Below, piece by piece: positions 48,701 through 60,662 of a DNA stretch of 64,000 nt (positions are counted from its first letter, which is position 1; each line of letters starts with the position of its first letter). A model generated the notes under the pieces. That model saw only the letters and a list, made by a program, of their open reading frames with translations. It did not search any database and was not told the origin of the DNA. The stretch spans positions 62,001 through 126,000 of the forward strand of contig SAUG01000062.1 of NCBI GenBank assembly GCA_011316305.1, written 5' to 3'. The DNA is from Rusavskia elegans. Its lineage: Eukaryota; Ascomycota; Lecanoromycetes; Teloschistales; Teloschistaceae. The position numbers and the translations under genes are program-made.

Positions 48701-49824
48701 TAAAACGCTAGCGGAGATATACTATTTTTTAATCTATTTTAAAAATTTAAAAAATTATTTAAACGAATAGTTTTAAATTCGATAATTTTCTTTTAGTAAA
48801 TTAGAACCGTATAGTAGTTATTTCTGGTTTTTATTAATAAAATTTAATTATAGAAAGAAATATTCGTAGCCTTTATATAATAGTAGAAAAAGACTATAGA
48901 TATTAATTGAAACTAGATATAGAATTTCAGATTTCTAATCGCTAATATAGTAATTTCTATTATCTATTTTATTTATTTAAATATAGATATCGTAGATTTT
49001 ACCGAAAATTCGAGCTATTAAAATTAGTTTTTTTAGATTAATAACTTTATTAACTTTTATTATTACTATAAAACTAAAATAATTAAAACGTCTATACTAT
49101 AGATCGTATTTATACTTTTCGAATATCCGTTTTTTTAAAGCGCTAGTAGAAGGATTAGTCTAAATATTAGTTTAGATAAAAGTTTCGGAAGTAGATAAAG
49201 CTATATAAATTAGTAAATTTAGAAATTCGATAATAGAAAAAAAAAATTTTTAGAAATCTTTTATAATTACTAAAATTATATAGACTTTTCCATATTTTTT
49301 AACTTTAATAATTTATTTATTTTACTTATTATTTATCTAAAGGTAATTTTAATTAAAATAATCGATAGAGTTTTTTTAATATAGTTTTTTTCTAGATTAA
49401 AAAATAATTCTAAATAACGGAATATAAAAAATATTAAAAAATAATATTTTATTACTATTTAATATTTATAGTAAAATAATTATATATTGATCTATATATA
49501 CTTTTCTTTTTTTAATTTCAATGATTTACTATTTAATAGAAATTATAAATATTCGAAATAGTTAAAGTTAATTAGTTATATAAAATAAAACGTTAGAATC
49601 TATAATCTAAAATATAATAAAAAGTAATAGTTTACTAGCGAATTTTTTATTTAAAATAGCTATTTTATAGTTTTTTTTTTCGTTTTCGTTATTTTTAAAA
49701 AAAAAATATTCTAAAAAAATTTTATATTTACTTTTATTTTTTATAGTTTTTTCTTTTAATTTCGATTTAGATTTAAATTTAAACTATTATTAGAATTTTT
49801 TTTTTTAGAATAATTATATTTGTT

Positions 49825-50491
49825 TAGTCTGGCTACTTCGGTACGGGTTTCCGTCGATACTACGGGAACCCGATCCGAGTTTTAACGAGTCGGTTCGACC
49901 CGATACGTTAAACGGTATAGGTTAGTTCCTGAAATTAGAATCGAAAATTAGATCGGATTATAAAGTAGAAACCGACGGAAATCCGATCCGATTCGCTAAA
50001 TCTATAATATAGTAATATATTATATATAATTAGTTCAATAATTAATAAATAATTAACTAATAATTAATAAATAATAAAATAATAATTAATAACTAATTAA
50101 ATAATAAATAATTATTGAAATATTAATAAATAATTATTAAATTTACTATTTTTAGAGGTAATATATTGAGGTAATATATTTAAACTAATTAAAAACCTTC
50201 TAGCTAATCTAGTTAATTAACTAGAGTTTTTTTAGATAAATAATTTTAATCTTTTTATACTAGAATTATACTCTTATACTAGATCTTAGCGGTTTTAGCA
50301 GGTCGAATCCGGAAACCCGGATTTAAGTCGGAACCGAATCGGTTCGGTATCTAGAAAAGTCGGAACCGACTCGGGTCGGTATCTAGAAAAGTCGGAACCG
50401 ACTCGGATCGGTATCTAGAAAAGTCGAAACCGATTCGGTTCGAACTCGGGATACGAACTCGGGTTCGAAACCCGATCCGACGACCAGCCTA
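49825..50491. mobile_element. hAT-like non-autonomous element 1 (667 bp)
   Basis: Ends TAGTCTGGCT and, inverted, TAGGCTGGTCG form short terminal inverted repeats shared with element 2. No transposase is present. The insert is recognised because copia fragment 1 lacks it (compare 42410-42440). The flanking 8-mers TATTTGTT and TATAGTTT are only a partial match as a TSD. It is much more GC-rich than its surroundings, with CCGA/TCGG words, and includes an AT-rich ATTAATAAATA centre. Confidence 0.72.
50327..50440. repeat. 32-bp tandem repeat, 3.5 units
   Basis: Units at 50327-50358, 50359-50390 and 50391-50422, each GTCGGAACCGA..., ending GGTATCTAGAAAA, plus a partial fourth. Units differ by one to three transitions. 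The repeat lies inside hAT-like element 1 and is absent from element 2. Confidence 0.88.
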
Positions 50492-51510
50492 TATAGTTTA
50501 TAGCCCGGGATATTATATAGAAAATATTTTTTTTTATCCGATAATAAATTTTTTTTATATAATTTAAATTTACTTTCGCGGAAATTTAGTTTTAAATTTT
50601 ATATAAATAGTCGACCGAATCTATTTTTTATCTAATTAATAGATTTATCGGCTAATAAAAATACTTTTTTTTTTTCTAAAAAAATTTTTATAACGCGGTC
50701 GAAATTAATGTTTTTTTATATATCGATAGTATTAATAATAATCTAGTATTTTTTCGGAAGTAAATATAGAAAGATTTAAAATCGATATTTTTTTATAGTT
50801 TTCGACTTTATTATAAAATTATATTCGTAAAACTTTCGCGTTATCGAAGGAATTTTATCTATAATACTATTGATTAATTTATTAAAATATTTGCTAAAAT
50901 TAATATATTAGTTATATAATATACGATTTATAATTTATAAATAATTTTTATATTTTATTTTAAAAATCTATTATATCATTTTAATAGTAAATAATTTTCC
51001 GATAATTTTATAATTATCCGTATTAATTTACTATAGAAAGATAAAGCGAATTTTTATATTATTTTTCTATTTTATAAAATGATCTAACGAGCCGGAAAAT
51101 AGTTTATCCGGAAGTATTAATATTAATAATTATATTAATATTAAAATAAAAATAGTATAATTTTAGATAATATATTATAAATTTTTCGATTCTATATAAA
51201 TCTATATAATATAAAATCAGTCGTTTCTATTTCCGCGAATAAAAGTAACAATAGACTATCGTCTAAAACTAGTAAATTTATTAGCTATAGTAAATATAGA
51301 AATAAATTTATAAAAAATTAAAAAATTAGTTAATAGTAAAATAAATAAAAAGTTTATAGAATCCGTCGGCGAGGAGATTTTATACTAGCGTATTAAAGTC
51401 TCGATATAGATTATCTAATCTATAATCTTTTAGTATAAATCTATTAAATAATCTGTATATTAAATTTTCGGTATAGATTATATAATTTATATTATTTTAA
51501 TACGTATTTC

Positions 51511-51593
51511 AACGCGAGTTTTAACGCGAGTTTCGGCGCGAATTTTAGCTAAATTTTAGCGCGAGTCTTAACGCGAGTTTTAGCGCGAGCTTT
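51511..51593. repeat. 12-bp tandem repeat, 7 units
   Basis: Units such as AACGCGAGTTTT and AGCGCGAGTCTT repeat with period 12 (one unit of 11). On the minus strand, which is the copia coding strand, a frame gives a basic K-x-R-x tetrapeptide repeat. It may be the remains of a basic gag tail. Confidence 0.75.
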
Positions 51594-52223
51594 ATTTAAA
51601 TTGCCGTATATTTTAACAATAGCGGATAATATTTCTACTATTTCGATCGAGATATAAAAAATACTTGTTAAAAACTATATTTAAATATTATTAACTTTTA
51701 TATATAATAGTTTAAAAAATTCTATCCGATTCGGCTAATTTCCGTAGAATTTCGTTTAATCCGTTATAAAATATAATTATAATAATTTATATACCGCTAG
51801 ATAGAATTTAATTTAATATTTTAAATTTTAATTTCGATTATATATAGTTTGGCCGTCGGGTCGGATTTCGAATCCGGGGTTGAAAAATCGATCCGACCCG
51901 AATCGGTTCCGACTTTTCGAGGTACCGAACCGACGGTTTATCGGTTTTTAGTCGAAGAACCGACCCGACCCGACTCGGAACCGCTAAGATACTAAACCCT
52001 AGTATAAAAATATAACTTCGGGATAAAAATTATCTCGAAATATTTAAAAAAATTCTAGTTAATTAATTACGGTAGCTAGAAAGGACCTAATTAGACTAAA
52101 TATATTATCTAGATATATTACTTTTATAAAATATTAATTAATTAATTAATTATTCAATTATAATATTAATAAAAGTTTAACGGATTTCCGTCGGATTTTT
52201 AGATTCGAACCGACTCGAACCGC

Positions 52224-52631
52224 TGTTACGTCCACGACTCTACAAAAATTCTCTGGAAAATTAATCAGGCAAGCGAATCTAATTATCTATAGCCGCCTAT
52301 AGCCGCTATAGCCGCTCCTTATAAAAGGACTTTAGCGCGCGGCTATCTATTAGTTTTTACAGCTACTTTTAATATATATATCGCTTATTATTTCTATAGA
52401 TAGCTTTTTTCGTTAGTTATTAATATAATTATTAAATACGTCTCTACTATTTTCTTTTTAATTACTTTATAATAAAAATATTTTATAATATCGCGACCGT
52501 ACTTCTATAGCTATATAGAATTAATTACGATAATCTATACTAGAACTTTTTTACTATTTAGTAATTCGGACTACGTCTACGGCTATAGTTAGATTTAAGT
52601 ATAATATCTTCTAATATATAGAGATATTATA
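52224..52631 (+). repeat. 5' LTR of the short G4 element (plus)
   Basis: 408 bp, begins TGTTACGTCCACGACTC and ends AGATATTATA. Matches the G4 LTR. Confidence 0.88.
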
Positions 52632-52639
52632 TTTTAATA

Positions 52640-53950
52640 ACTTACTATATTAGTTTCGTTATCCTATTCTATTAATTAAAGTAATATTATTAAAGTAGTA
52701 TTATTAAATATCTATAAAGGAAATTAAAAATCTTTAAAATAATAAATTATTTAGATAAACGTTTACTTTATATTATATATAAACTAGTTTCTAAATAAAA
52801 TAATTAAAGTTTTATTTATAATTTTATATCTAGGAAAAGTTACTTTTAATTAGATAAAGCCCCGAATAAAAAACTATTTTAATAATCCGGAAAAATAAAA
52901 GAAAAATAAAATAGAATAAATTTTCTACACCTTTAATAATTTTATTACGGTTATAAAAAAAGCTTTTAAAAAAAATAATAAAGATAGAATAATAGATAGA
53001 GAACTAATAGTTCTAAAATAGTAGAAATTGTTAGCTATCTATACTATTTAATTTAAAATATTAGTTTATAAAATAAACTAAAAAGATTTAACTTTAAAAA
53101 TTTACTTTTATAAAAGATTTTATATAAAAGTTAAAGAAATTATAGTAGTAATTAAAAAACTAGATTCGCTAGCGGATTTTATTAAACTAGCGATAAAATA
53201 TTAATATTAGATAGTACGAAATATATTTAGATAAATAGATATTTAATAAAATAGAATCTATTAAAAGAAAACCTAAAGGAAATCTAATAGAGCTCGATAC
53301 TACCGAAACTAAAGAATCGCGAATTAAAGTTTACTATTTATATAAAAGATAGGATATTTTAAAAGAAATTATCTAACTAAAAAAATAATTAAAATAATTA
53401 AAAATTAATTTAAAGTAATAGAAAAATTATTCGGAAAAAAAATTAATAAATATATAGCGAGAAGCTAGTTAGCCTACTATAATAATAATTACTCTATCTA
53501 TCTATTAGATAAAGAAAAATTAAAATAATATTCTAAAAAACTAAAAAAAATATAAAAACTAAAAAAGCTAATATTCGAATTTAAATTATATAAAACCGAA
53601 AAACCTTTTACTATAGTATTTGAAATTAAAATCGGAAGTTAATAAATAATAGCTCTAATAAATAGAAAATAGAGTAATAAAATTATAGAAAGATTTTATA
53701 ATAAAATTAAAAGATATTTTTATAGACGAACGATATATAATAATAGAATCTTTAATATCGAAATTAAAATAAAGTATAAACTAATTAAAATAATAAACTT
53801 TATAATAATTAATAATTTAAAAGACTATATTATTTTAGGAAACGAGTAAAAAAATCGATTTTAGAAAAACTACTAAAAGAAAATACTATTAGTAAAAAAA
53901 TAGAACTATAAATATTTTATTTTCTAGTTTATAAAAATCTTTTATATAAA
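52640..53950 (+). pseudogene. gag-protease relic of the short G4 element (plus)
   Basis: Plus-strand frame with RIP stops corresponding to 57850-59140 of the inverted copy. Its zinc-knuckle segment (around 53333-53375) carries a 1-bp deletion relative to the inverted copy, which shifts the frame inside the knuckle. Protease-like sequence follows to about 53950. No RT motif is present downstream. Confidence 0.65.
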
Positions 53951-55122
53951 GAAATAGATATTCTATCTATAATAAACTATAAAGAAATTAAATATTTAAA
54001 TACTAAATTTAAAAAAGGCAGAAAAATATAGAAAATAGAAATTTAAAAAAATAATCTAAAGACTTTAAATAGACTATATTAAAAAGATATATTAGAATAT
54101 AGTTAAGGCTATAAATAAAATCGAATATTACGAACTTAACTAAATAGACTAAAATAAAGGAACGCTAGATTTAATATAAAGTATATAATTAAAAAACGAC
54201 GATTTCGACTAGTATCTATCTTTATCGTTATTATAGAATAAAATAATCGTTAAAGAATAAAAATTGATAGAACTATCGGAAGAGCTAGAAATAATTTATA
54301 ATATAAATATTTAATTCCGGAATATATAAAAAACGGTAGCGAAAGAATTTTTTATTAGATCTTTTTTAGGATCCTATAGTTTTTATAGACTAAAAAAAAT
54401 TAAAGTCTTTTAAAAACTAATCTAGATTATCTAGATTAAATCTAGGTATTAATTTAATAGACGCCTTTTACGTAGCTAGTATAAAACTATCGGAGGAATA
54501 AAATATAATAGAATTATTAAATTTATTAAAATAAAATAGAATATATTATTTCTAAACGATAAAATTACTTTCGTATTTATCTAATACGCGATAATAAATA
54601 ATAAAATACTTTTATTTTTTAAAAAGTCGGCGGAAATCCGATTTTTACGTTAAATACTAATTATAAATCTTCTTTTCGGAATTAAAAAAAAACTTAATAT
54701 AATAATAGACTTCGGAATATTTATTAAAAATACTAGTAATATTAGAACGGAATTTATTCTTTTTATTTTTAAAATATTTTTTTATAAAAGTTAATAAAAG
54801 AAAAAAATAAAAGAATATTAATATATAGAAAACGTTAGAAATTAAAAAATCGTACGATTTTTAAATATAAGTATATTTACTGTAAATATTACTATTAACC
54901 TTAACTTTATACTTTTTTAAAAAATTATAGGTATATAGAAAATAAAAAAAAGATATTATAACTTTTTTAGACTAAATATAATAAAATAATTTTAACCGGT
55001 TTTTTCTTCGAAAAAATATAATAAAAATATTAAAGAAAGAAAAGAAAAAGTAAATAAAAAAATCCTTTTTATATTTTATAGACGGAATTTATATTAGATA
55101 AAAAGCGATATAGAAAAAACCG
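53951..55122 (+). other. 3' internal region of the short G4 element, content unresolved
   Basis: RIP-mutated sequence shared with the inverted copy (56560-57830). Plus-strand stretches are open apart from TAG/TAA, but no RT, RNase H, integrase or chromodomain motif is visible, in contrast to G4 itself. Confidence 0.5.
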
Positions 55123-55531
55123 TATTATATATATAATTCTATAGAAACTTTCTAGAAAATTAGTTAAATAAACGAGTTTAATTATTTATAGCCGTCTATA
55201 GCTACTATAGCTATTCTTTATAAAAAGGACTTTTAGCGCGCGGCTATCTGTCGGCTTTTATAGCTATTTTTAATATATATATTATTTATTACTTCTATAA
55301 ATAGCTTCTTTTATTAGTTATTAATATAATTATTATATATATTTCTACTATTTTTTTTTAAGTATTTTATAACGAAAATATTTTATAATATCGCGACTAT
55401 ATTTCTATAGCTATATAAAATTAGTCGCGATAATCTATACTAGAATTCCCTTACTATTTAATAGTTCGGACTACGTTTATAGCTATAGCTAAACTTAAAC
55501 GTAACGCTTTCTAATATATAAAGACGTTACA
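55123..55531 (+). repeat. 3' LTR of the short G4 element (plus)
   Basis: 409 bp. More heavily mutated at its start (TATTATATATATAATTC) but keeps the terminal ACGTTACA. Confidence 0.88.
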
Positions 55532-55630
55532 ATCGCTTAGCGAATCGAACCGGTTCGACTTATTAAAAATTCGAGTCGATTTCTAGATACCGACGGGAAC
55601 TCGTACCGAAGTGGCCAGTCTAATTATATA

Positions 55631-56150
55631 TCTATATCTATATTTCTATCTCTGTTTTTTTTAATAACTATTTCGTTCCAAACATTAGTAAAATTATAAT
55701 TAGATATTTTATTATCGTTAATAGAATTCTAGCTATTAATATTAATATTAGAATTACTATATATAAAATAACCGTACGAAATTTTATTAAAATAAATCTA
55801 TTTAATTATTTTTATACTATTTTTTCCGCTTCTATTTCTATTTCTACTATTTAGAAATAATAATAATTTAAAATCTCGTAATTTTAAAAATTGAAATTAT
55901 ATTTCTACTAGTAATTTTTTTTTCTATTAGATTTTAATCCGAAACTTTTTTTTCTTTAATTCTAGATCGAATTTTAATTTCAATTACTACTATTTCATTT
56001 CTTTTTCTAATTTATATTTATATTTCTTTATCGTCTAGCAATTAACGATTTATACGGTTAATCGTTTAACTATATTAGAAACGTATTTTCTTTTCTTCCT
56101 AAAATTAGAAGAATTTTATTTTTACTTTAAATTCGCTAGTAGTAAAATAT
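55631..56150 (-). pseudogene. copia fragment 2 continued (5' region)
   Basis: Sequence between the hAT-like element and the inverted G4 derivative. By position it is the 5' (gag-side) part of the minus-strand copia element. It contains a CTATAT run near 55630-55650. No motif is recognised. Confidence 0.4.
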
Positions 56151-56559
56151 TGTAACGTTATTATATATTAGAGGGCGTTACGCTCGAGCCTAGCTATAGC
56201 CGTAGATATAGTCCGAATTACTAAATAGTAAAGGAGTCCTAGTATAGATTATCGCGATTAATTCTATATAGCTATAAAGATACGGTCGCGATATTACGAG
56301 GTATCTTTATTATAAAGTAATTAAAAAGTAAATAGTAGAAATATATTTAATAATTATATTAATAACTAATAAGAGAAGCTATCTATAGAAGTAATAAGCG
56401 ATATATATATTAAAAATAGCTATAAAAGCCGATAGATAACCGCGTACTAAAAGTCCTTTTATAAAAAGTAGCTATAGCGGCTATAGACGGCTATAGATAA
56501 TTAGATTCGCTTATTTAACTAATTTTCTAAAGAACTTCTATAGAATTATAGACGTAATA
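56151..56559 (-). repeat. 3' LTR of the short G4 element (minus)
   Basis: 409 bp, begins TGTAACGTTA and ends GACGTAATA on the plus strand. Its outer end keeps the intact terminal TGTAACG. Confidence 0.88.
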
Positions 56560-57849
56560 CGGCCTTTCCTATATCGCTTTTTACCTAGTATAAATTCCGT
56601 CTATAAAATATAAAAGAAAGTTTATTATCTATTTTTCTATTTTCTTTTCTTTAATATCTTTATTATATATTTTCGGAAAGAAAACCGGTTAAAATTATTT
56701 TATTATATTTAGTTAAAAGAAGTTATAATATCTTTTTTTTATTTTCTATATACCTATAATCTATTAAAAGAATATAAAATCGAAATTAATAATAATATTT
56801 ATAGTAAATATATTCGGATTTAGAAATTTTATAACCTTTTAATTTCTAATACTATTTATATATTATTTTTTCTTTATTCCTTTTTCTATTAATTTTCTAT
56901 AAGGAAATATTTTAAAAATAAAAAAAGTAAATTCTATTCTAATATCGCTAGTATTTTTAATAAATATTTTAAAGTTTACTATTATATTAAATTCTTTTTT
57001 AATTCCGAAAAGAAAATTCGTAATTAGTATTTAGTCTAAAAGTCGGATTTCCGTCGATTTTTTAGGAAATAAGAACGTTTTATTACTTATTATTATATAT
57101 TAGATAAACGCGAAAGTAATTTTATTATTTAAAAATAATATATTCTATTTCGTTTTAATAAATTTAATAATTCTATTATATTTTATTTTTCCGGTAGTTT
57201 TACGCTAGCCGTATAAAAGGTATCGGTTAAATTAATATCTAGGTTTAATTCGGATAATTTAAATTAATTTTTAAAAGAATTTAATTTCTTTTAATCTATA
57301 GAAAATATAGAGTTCTAAAAAAAGTCTAGTAAAAGATTTCTTTACTACTATTATTTATATATTCCGAATTAAATATTTATATTATAAATTATTTCTAGAC
57401 CTTCTGATAGTTCTACTAATTTTTATTTTTTAATAACTATTTTATCCTATAATAACGATAAGGATAGATACTAGTTAAAATTATTATTTTTCGGTTATAC
57501 GCTTTATATTATATCTAGTATTTCTTTATTTTTTAGTTATACGCTTTATATTAGATTTAGTATTCCTTTATTCTAATCTACCTAGTTAGATTTATAATAT
57601 TTAATTTTATCTATAGTTTTAACTATACTTTAATATATCTTTTTAATATAGTATATCTAGAATCTCTAGATTATTTTTCCGCTTTTATTATATTTTTTAG
57701 TAAGTTTTTAAAAGAGATAGTAGTATTTTTTCTAAATTTCTATTTTCTATACTTTTCTATCTTCTTTAAATTTAGTATCTAAATATTTAATTTCCTTATA
57801 ATTTATTATTACTAGAATATCTATTTTTTTATATAAAAGATTATTATAG

Positions 57850-59140
57850 GCTAGAAAATTAATTATTTATAGTTCTATTTTTTTACCGACTATATTTTCT
57901 TTTAACAGTTTTTCTAAAATTAATTCTTTTTATTTATTTTCTAAAATAATATAGTCTTTTAAATTATTAATTATTATAAAATTTATTATTTTAATTAGTC
58001 CGTATTTTATTTTAACTTCGATATTAAAGATTCTATTATTATATATTATTTATCTATAGAAATATATTTTAATTTTATTATAAAATCCTTTTATAATTTT
58101 ATTATTCTACTTTCTATTTACTAGAGCTATTATTTATTAACTTCAGATTTTAATTTTAAATACTATAGTAAAAGGTTTTTCGGTTTTATATAATTTAAAT
58201 TCGAATATCGGCTTTTTTAGTTTCTATACTTTTTTTAGTTTTTTAGAATACTATTCTAACCTTTTTTTATCTAATAGATAGATAGAATAATTATTATTAT
58301 AGTAGACTAACTAGCTCTTTACTATATATTTATTAGTTTTTTTTTTTTTAATAATTTCTCTATTATTTTAAATTAATTTTTAATTATTTTAGTTATTTTT
58401 TTAATTAAATAATTTCTTTTAAAATATCCTATCTTTTTATATAAATAATAAACTTTAGTTTATAATTTTCTAGTTTCGGTAATATTAAGTTCTATTAGAT
58501 TTCTTTTAGGTTTTCTTTTAATAGATCCTATTTTATTAAGCGCCTATTTATTTAAATATATTTTATATTATCTAATATTAATTTTTATCGCTAGTTCTAT
58601 AAATTTCGCTAATAAATCTAGTTTTTTAATTATTACTATAGCTTTTTTAACTTTTATATAGAATCTTTTATAGAAGTAGGCTTTTAAAACTAAATCTTTC
58701 TAGTCTATTTTATAAATAAATATTCTAAACTAAATAGTATAGATAGTTACCGATTTCTACTATTTTAGAACTATTAGTCTCCTATCTATTATTCTATTTT
58801 TATTATTATTTCCGAAGGTTTCTTTTATAACTATAATAAAATTACGAAAGGCGTAGAAGATTTATTTTATTTTATTTTCTTTCTATTTTTCCGGGTTATC
58901 GAGGAAGTTTTCTACTCGGGGCTATACCTAATTAAAAGTAGCTCTTTCTAGATATAAAATAATAAATAAAATTTTAATTACTTTATTTATAAACTAGTTT
59001 ATATATAATACGAAATAGATAATTATCTAAATAATCTATAGTTTTAAAGATTCTTTATTTCCTTTATAGATATTAGGCGTTACTACTTTAATAAGGTCGC
59101 TTTAGTCTATCGGATAGGATAACAAGACTAATATAGTAAA
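57850..59140 (-). pseudogene. gag-protease relic of the short G4 element (minus), with CCHC knuckle
   Basis: Minus-strand gag. At 58409-58450 the peptide YYLYKKIGYFKRNY has exact C-x2-C-x4-H-x4-C spacing with all Cys and His as Tyr. Protease-like sequence follows on the left. RIP stops interrupt the frame, but the knuckle frame is intact here, unlike in the plus copy. Confidence 0.72.
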
Positions 59141-59149
59141 TTATTAAAA

Positions 59150-59558
59150 TATAATATCTCTATATATTAGAAGGCGTTATATTCGAGCCTAGCTATAGCT
59201 ATAGATATAGTCCGAACTATTAAATAGTAAAGGAATTCTAGTATAGATTACTATAACTAATTCTATATAGCTATAAAAATACGGTTATAATCTTATAAGG
59301 TATTTTTATTATAAAGTAAATAAAATAAAAATAGTAGAAACGTATTTAATAATTATATTAATAACTAATAAAAAAAGCTATCTATAGAAATAATAAGCGA
59401 TATATATATTAAAAATAGCTATAAAAGTCGATAGGTAGCCGTATACTAAGAGTCTCTTTATAAAAAGCGGTTATAGCGGCTATAGGCGGCTATAGATAAT
59501 TAGGTTCGCTTGCCTGACTAATTTTCTAGGGAACTTTTATAGAATCGTAGACGTAATA
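59150..59558 (-). repeat. 5' LTR of the short G4 element (minus)
   Basis: 409 bp, partner of 56151-56559. The right end near 59505-59552 (TTCGCTTGCCTGACTAATTTTC) is less mutated. Confidence 0.88.
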
Positions 59559-60662
59559 AATATATCTATTTTCTATAGACTTTTGCTTTTTTTTTTTACG
59601 GTATAAATTTAATTATAGTAACTTTTAGCATTTTTTTCTCGTTAATAACAAAAGAACTATCCGTAGTTATAGTATCAACGGTAGTAACTTTATTTTTTTT
59701 TTTTAAATTTAAAAAAATTTATTTTCGAAATTAATTTTGTCTTTATCGCTAGTTTTAATATTTCTATTAATATCGTCTATATTATTATTCGAATTTTTGT
59801 TTTTAATTTTCGCTTTATAGCTACGAGATACAATTGCCGAAATATCTATTATTTTTCGACTATTCGCGATAATATTTGAAAAATATTTACTTTTTCGCTA
59901 ATTAAATTTATAATATAAAAGCAATTAGAATATATCTATTAGACTATCTACTATTTATATTTCTAACGCTAGTTATTTTTTAAAAAAAATTTATTTTTAT
60001 TATCGTTTCCGGTAATTCTAAAAAAGTCTAGAGTTTTTTTATTATTATTTTTAATAGCTTTTAGTCTATTATAGATAGAAACGTCTAGAAAATCATAACT
60101 ATATACTATTTTCTTACCGATAAAATTTTTTTTAAAATTCTAAATTTTTAAATAATAAACACGCGATTTTATAATAAAACTAGAACTAGTTAATTACTTC
60201 GATATTACTATCGGAAAAAAAATTCTTTTTTATTTTCTATCTAATATTATTATAATTTTCGATTATATTAATTATTAATAGAATTAAAATAGAACTTTTT
60301 TTTTAGATTACTATAGAAAATTCAATTTTAGATAATAAAATTTTAGATTTCCGGGCTAGTATTTTAATAATAGACGAAATAAAAATTAAAATCTAGCGGT
60401 AGAAATGAAGATTAAAAGCAAAAGTAATCGGTAGTAATAATAAAAAAGGATTGTAAAATAGAAAAACAAAAATTTCGATAAAAGATAATAAAAGGAATAA
60501 TTCTAGTTTTTAAATATATAAGATGTTATACTAACTATATTTAGATAAAAAATCTATAGTTTTCGGCCCTTTCTATACGAACTATAATTTAACTTCTAGT
60601 AAGATTTATATAAATTTATTAGATAATTTCTATATACGTCCGTATCTAAAAGAACTGTAACT
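59559..60662 (-). other. right end of the RIP block, probable copia 5' region
   Basis: Continues the sequence interrupted at 56150. By position it would include the copia gag start and 5' LTR, but I cannot identify LTR ends, because the 3' end of this copia copy is missing for comparison. It is still CpA-depleted but keeps more CpA/TpG towards the right. No gene is seen. Confidence 0.4.

Larger units (their letters stand above)
48701..51836 (-). pseudogene. Ty1/copia fragment 2: integrase to gag end
   Basis: Minus-strand continuation of the copia element. 48745-49816 and 50492-51035 together match fragment 1 (41345-42952), with the hAT-like element 49825-50491 inserted between. 51036-51836 should be the gag-protease region by position and contains the 12-bp tandem repeat. 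I cannot pick out catalytic residues of the integrase with confidence after RIP. Confidence 0.62.
52224..55531 (+). mobile_element. short G4-derived LTR element, plus orientation (3.3 kb)
   Basis: LTRs 52224-52631 and 55123-55531 are of the G4 type. The internal 2.5 kb has gag-protease-like sequence but no RT or integrase, so it is non-autonomous. The internal 3' end (AAAGCGATATAGAAAAAACCG) matches the G4 end with G-to-A changes. TSD: ACCGC (52219-52223) and ATCGC (55532-55536), differing by one RIP transition. It is inserted in hAT-like element 2. Confidence 0.88.
51845..55622. mobile_element. hAT-like non-autonomous element 2, split by a G4-derived LTR element
   Basis: Terminal inverted repeats TAGTTTGGCC (51845) and GGCCAGTCTA (ending 55622). 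A perfect 8-bp TSD ATTATATA lies at 51837-51844 and 55623-55630, the size typical of hAT transposition. Without the nested LTR element (52224-55531) it is about 470 bp. There is no transposase ORF. It shares CCGA/TCGG-rich ends with element 1. Confidence 0.88.
56151..59558 (-). mobile_element. short G4-derived LTR element, minus orientation (3.4 kb)
   Basis: Inverted copy of 52224-55531, 620 bp away from it. LTRs are 59150-59558 (5') and 56151-56559 (3'). TSD AATAT is perfect (56146-56150 and 59559-59563). It carries gag and protease-like sequence and no RT or integrase. The two copies have separate TSDs, so they are two independent insertions and not one duplication. Confidence 0.9.
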
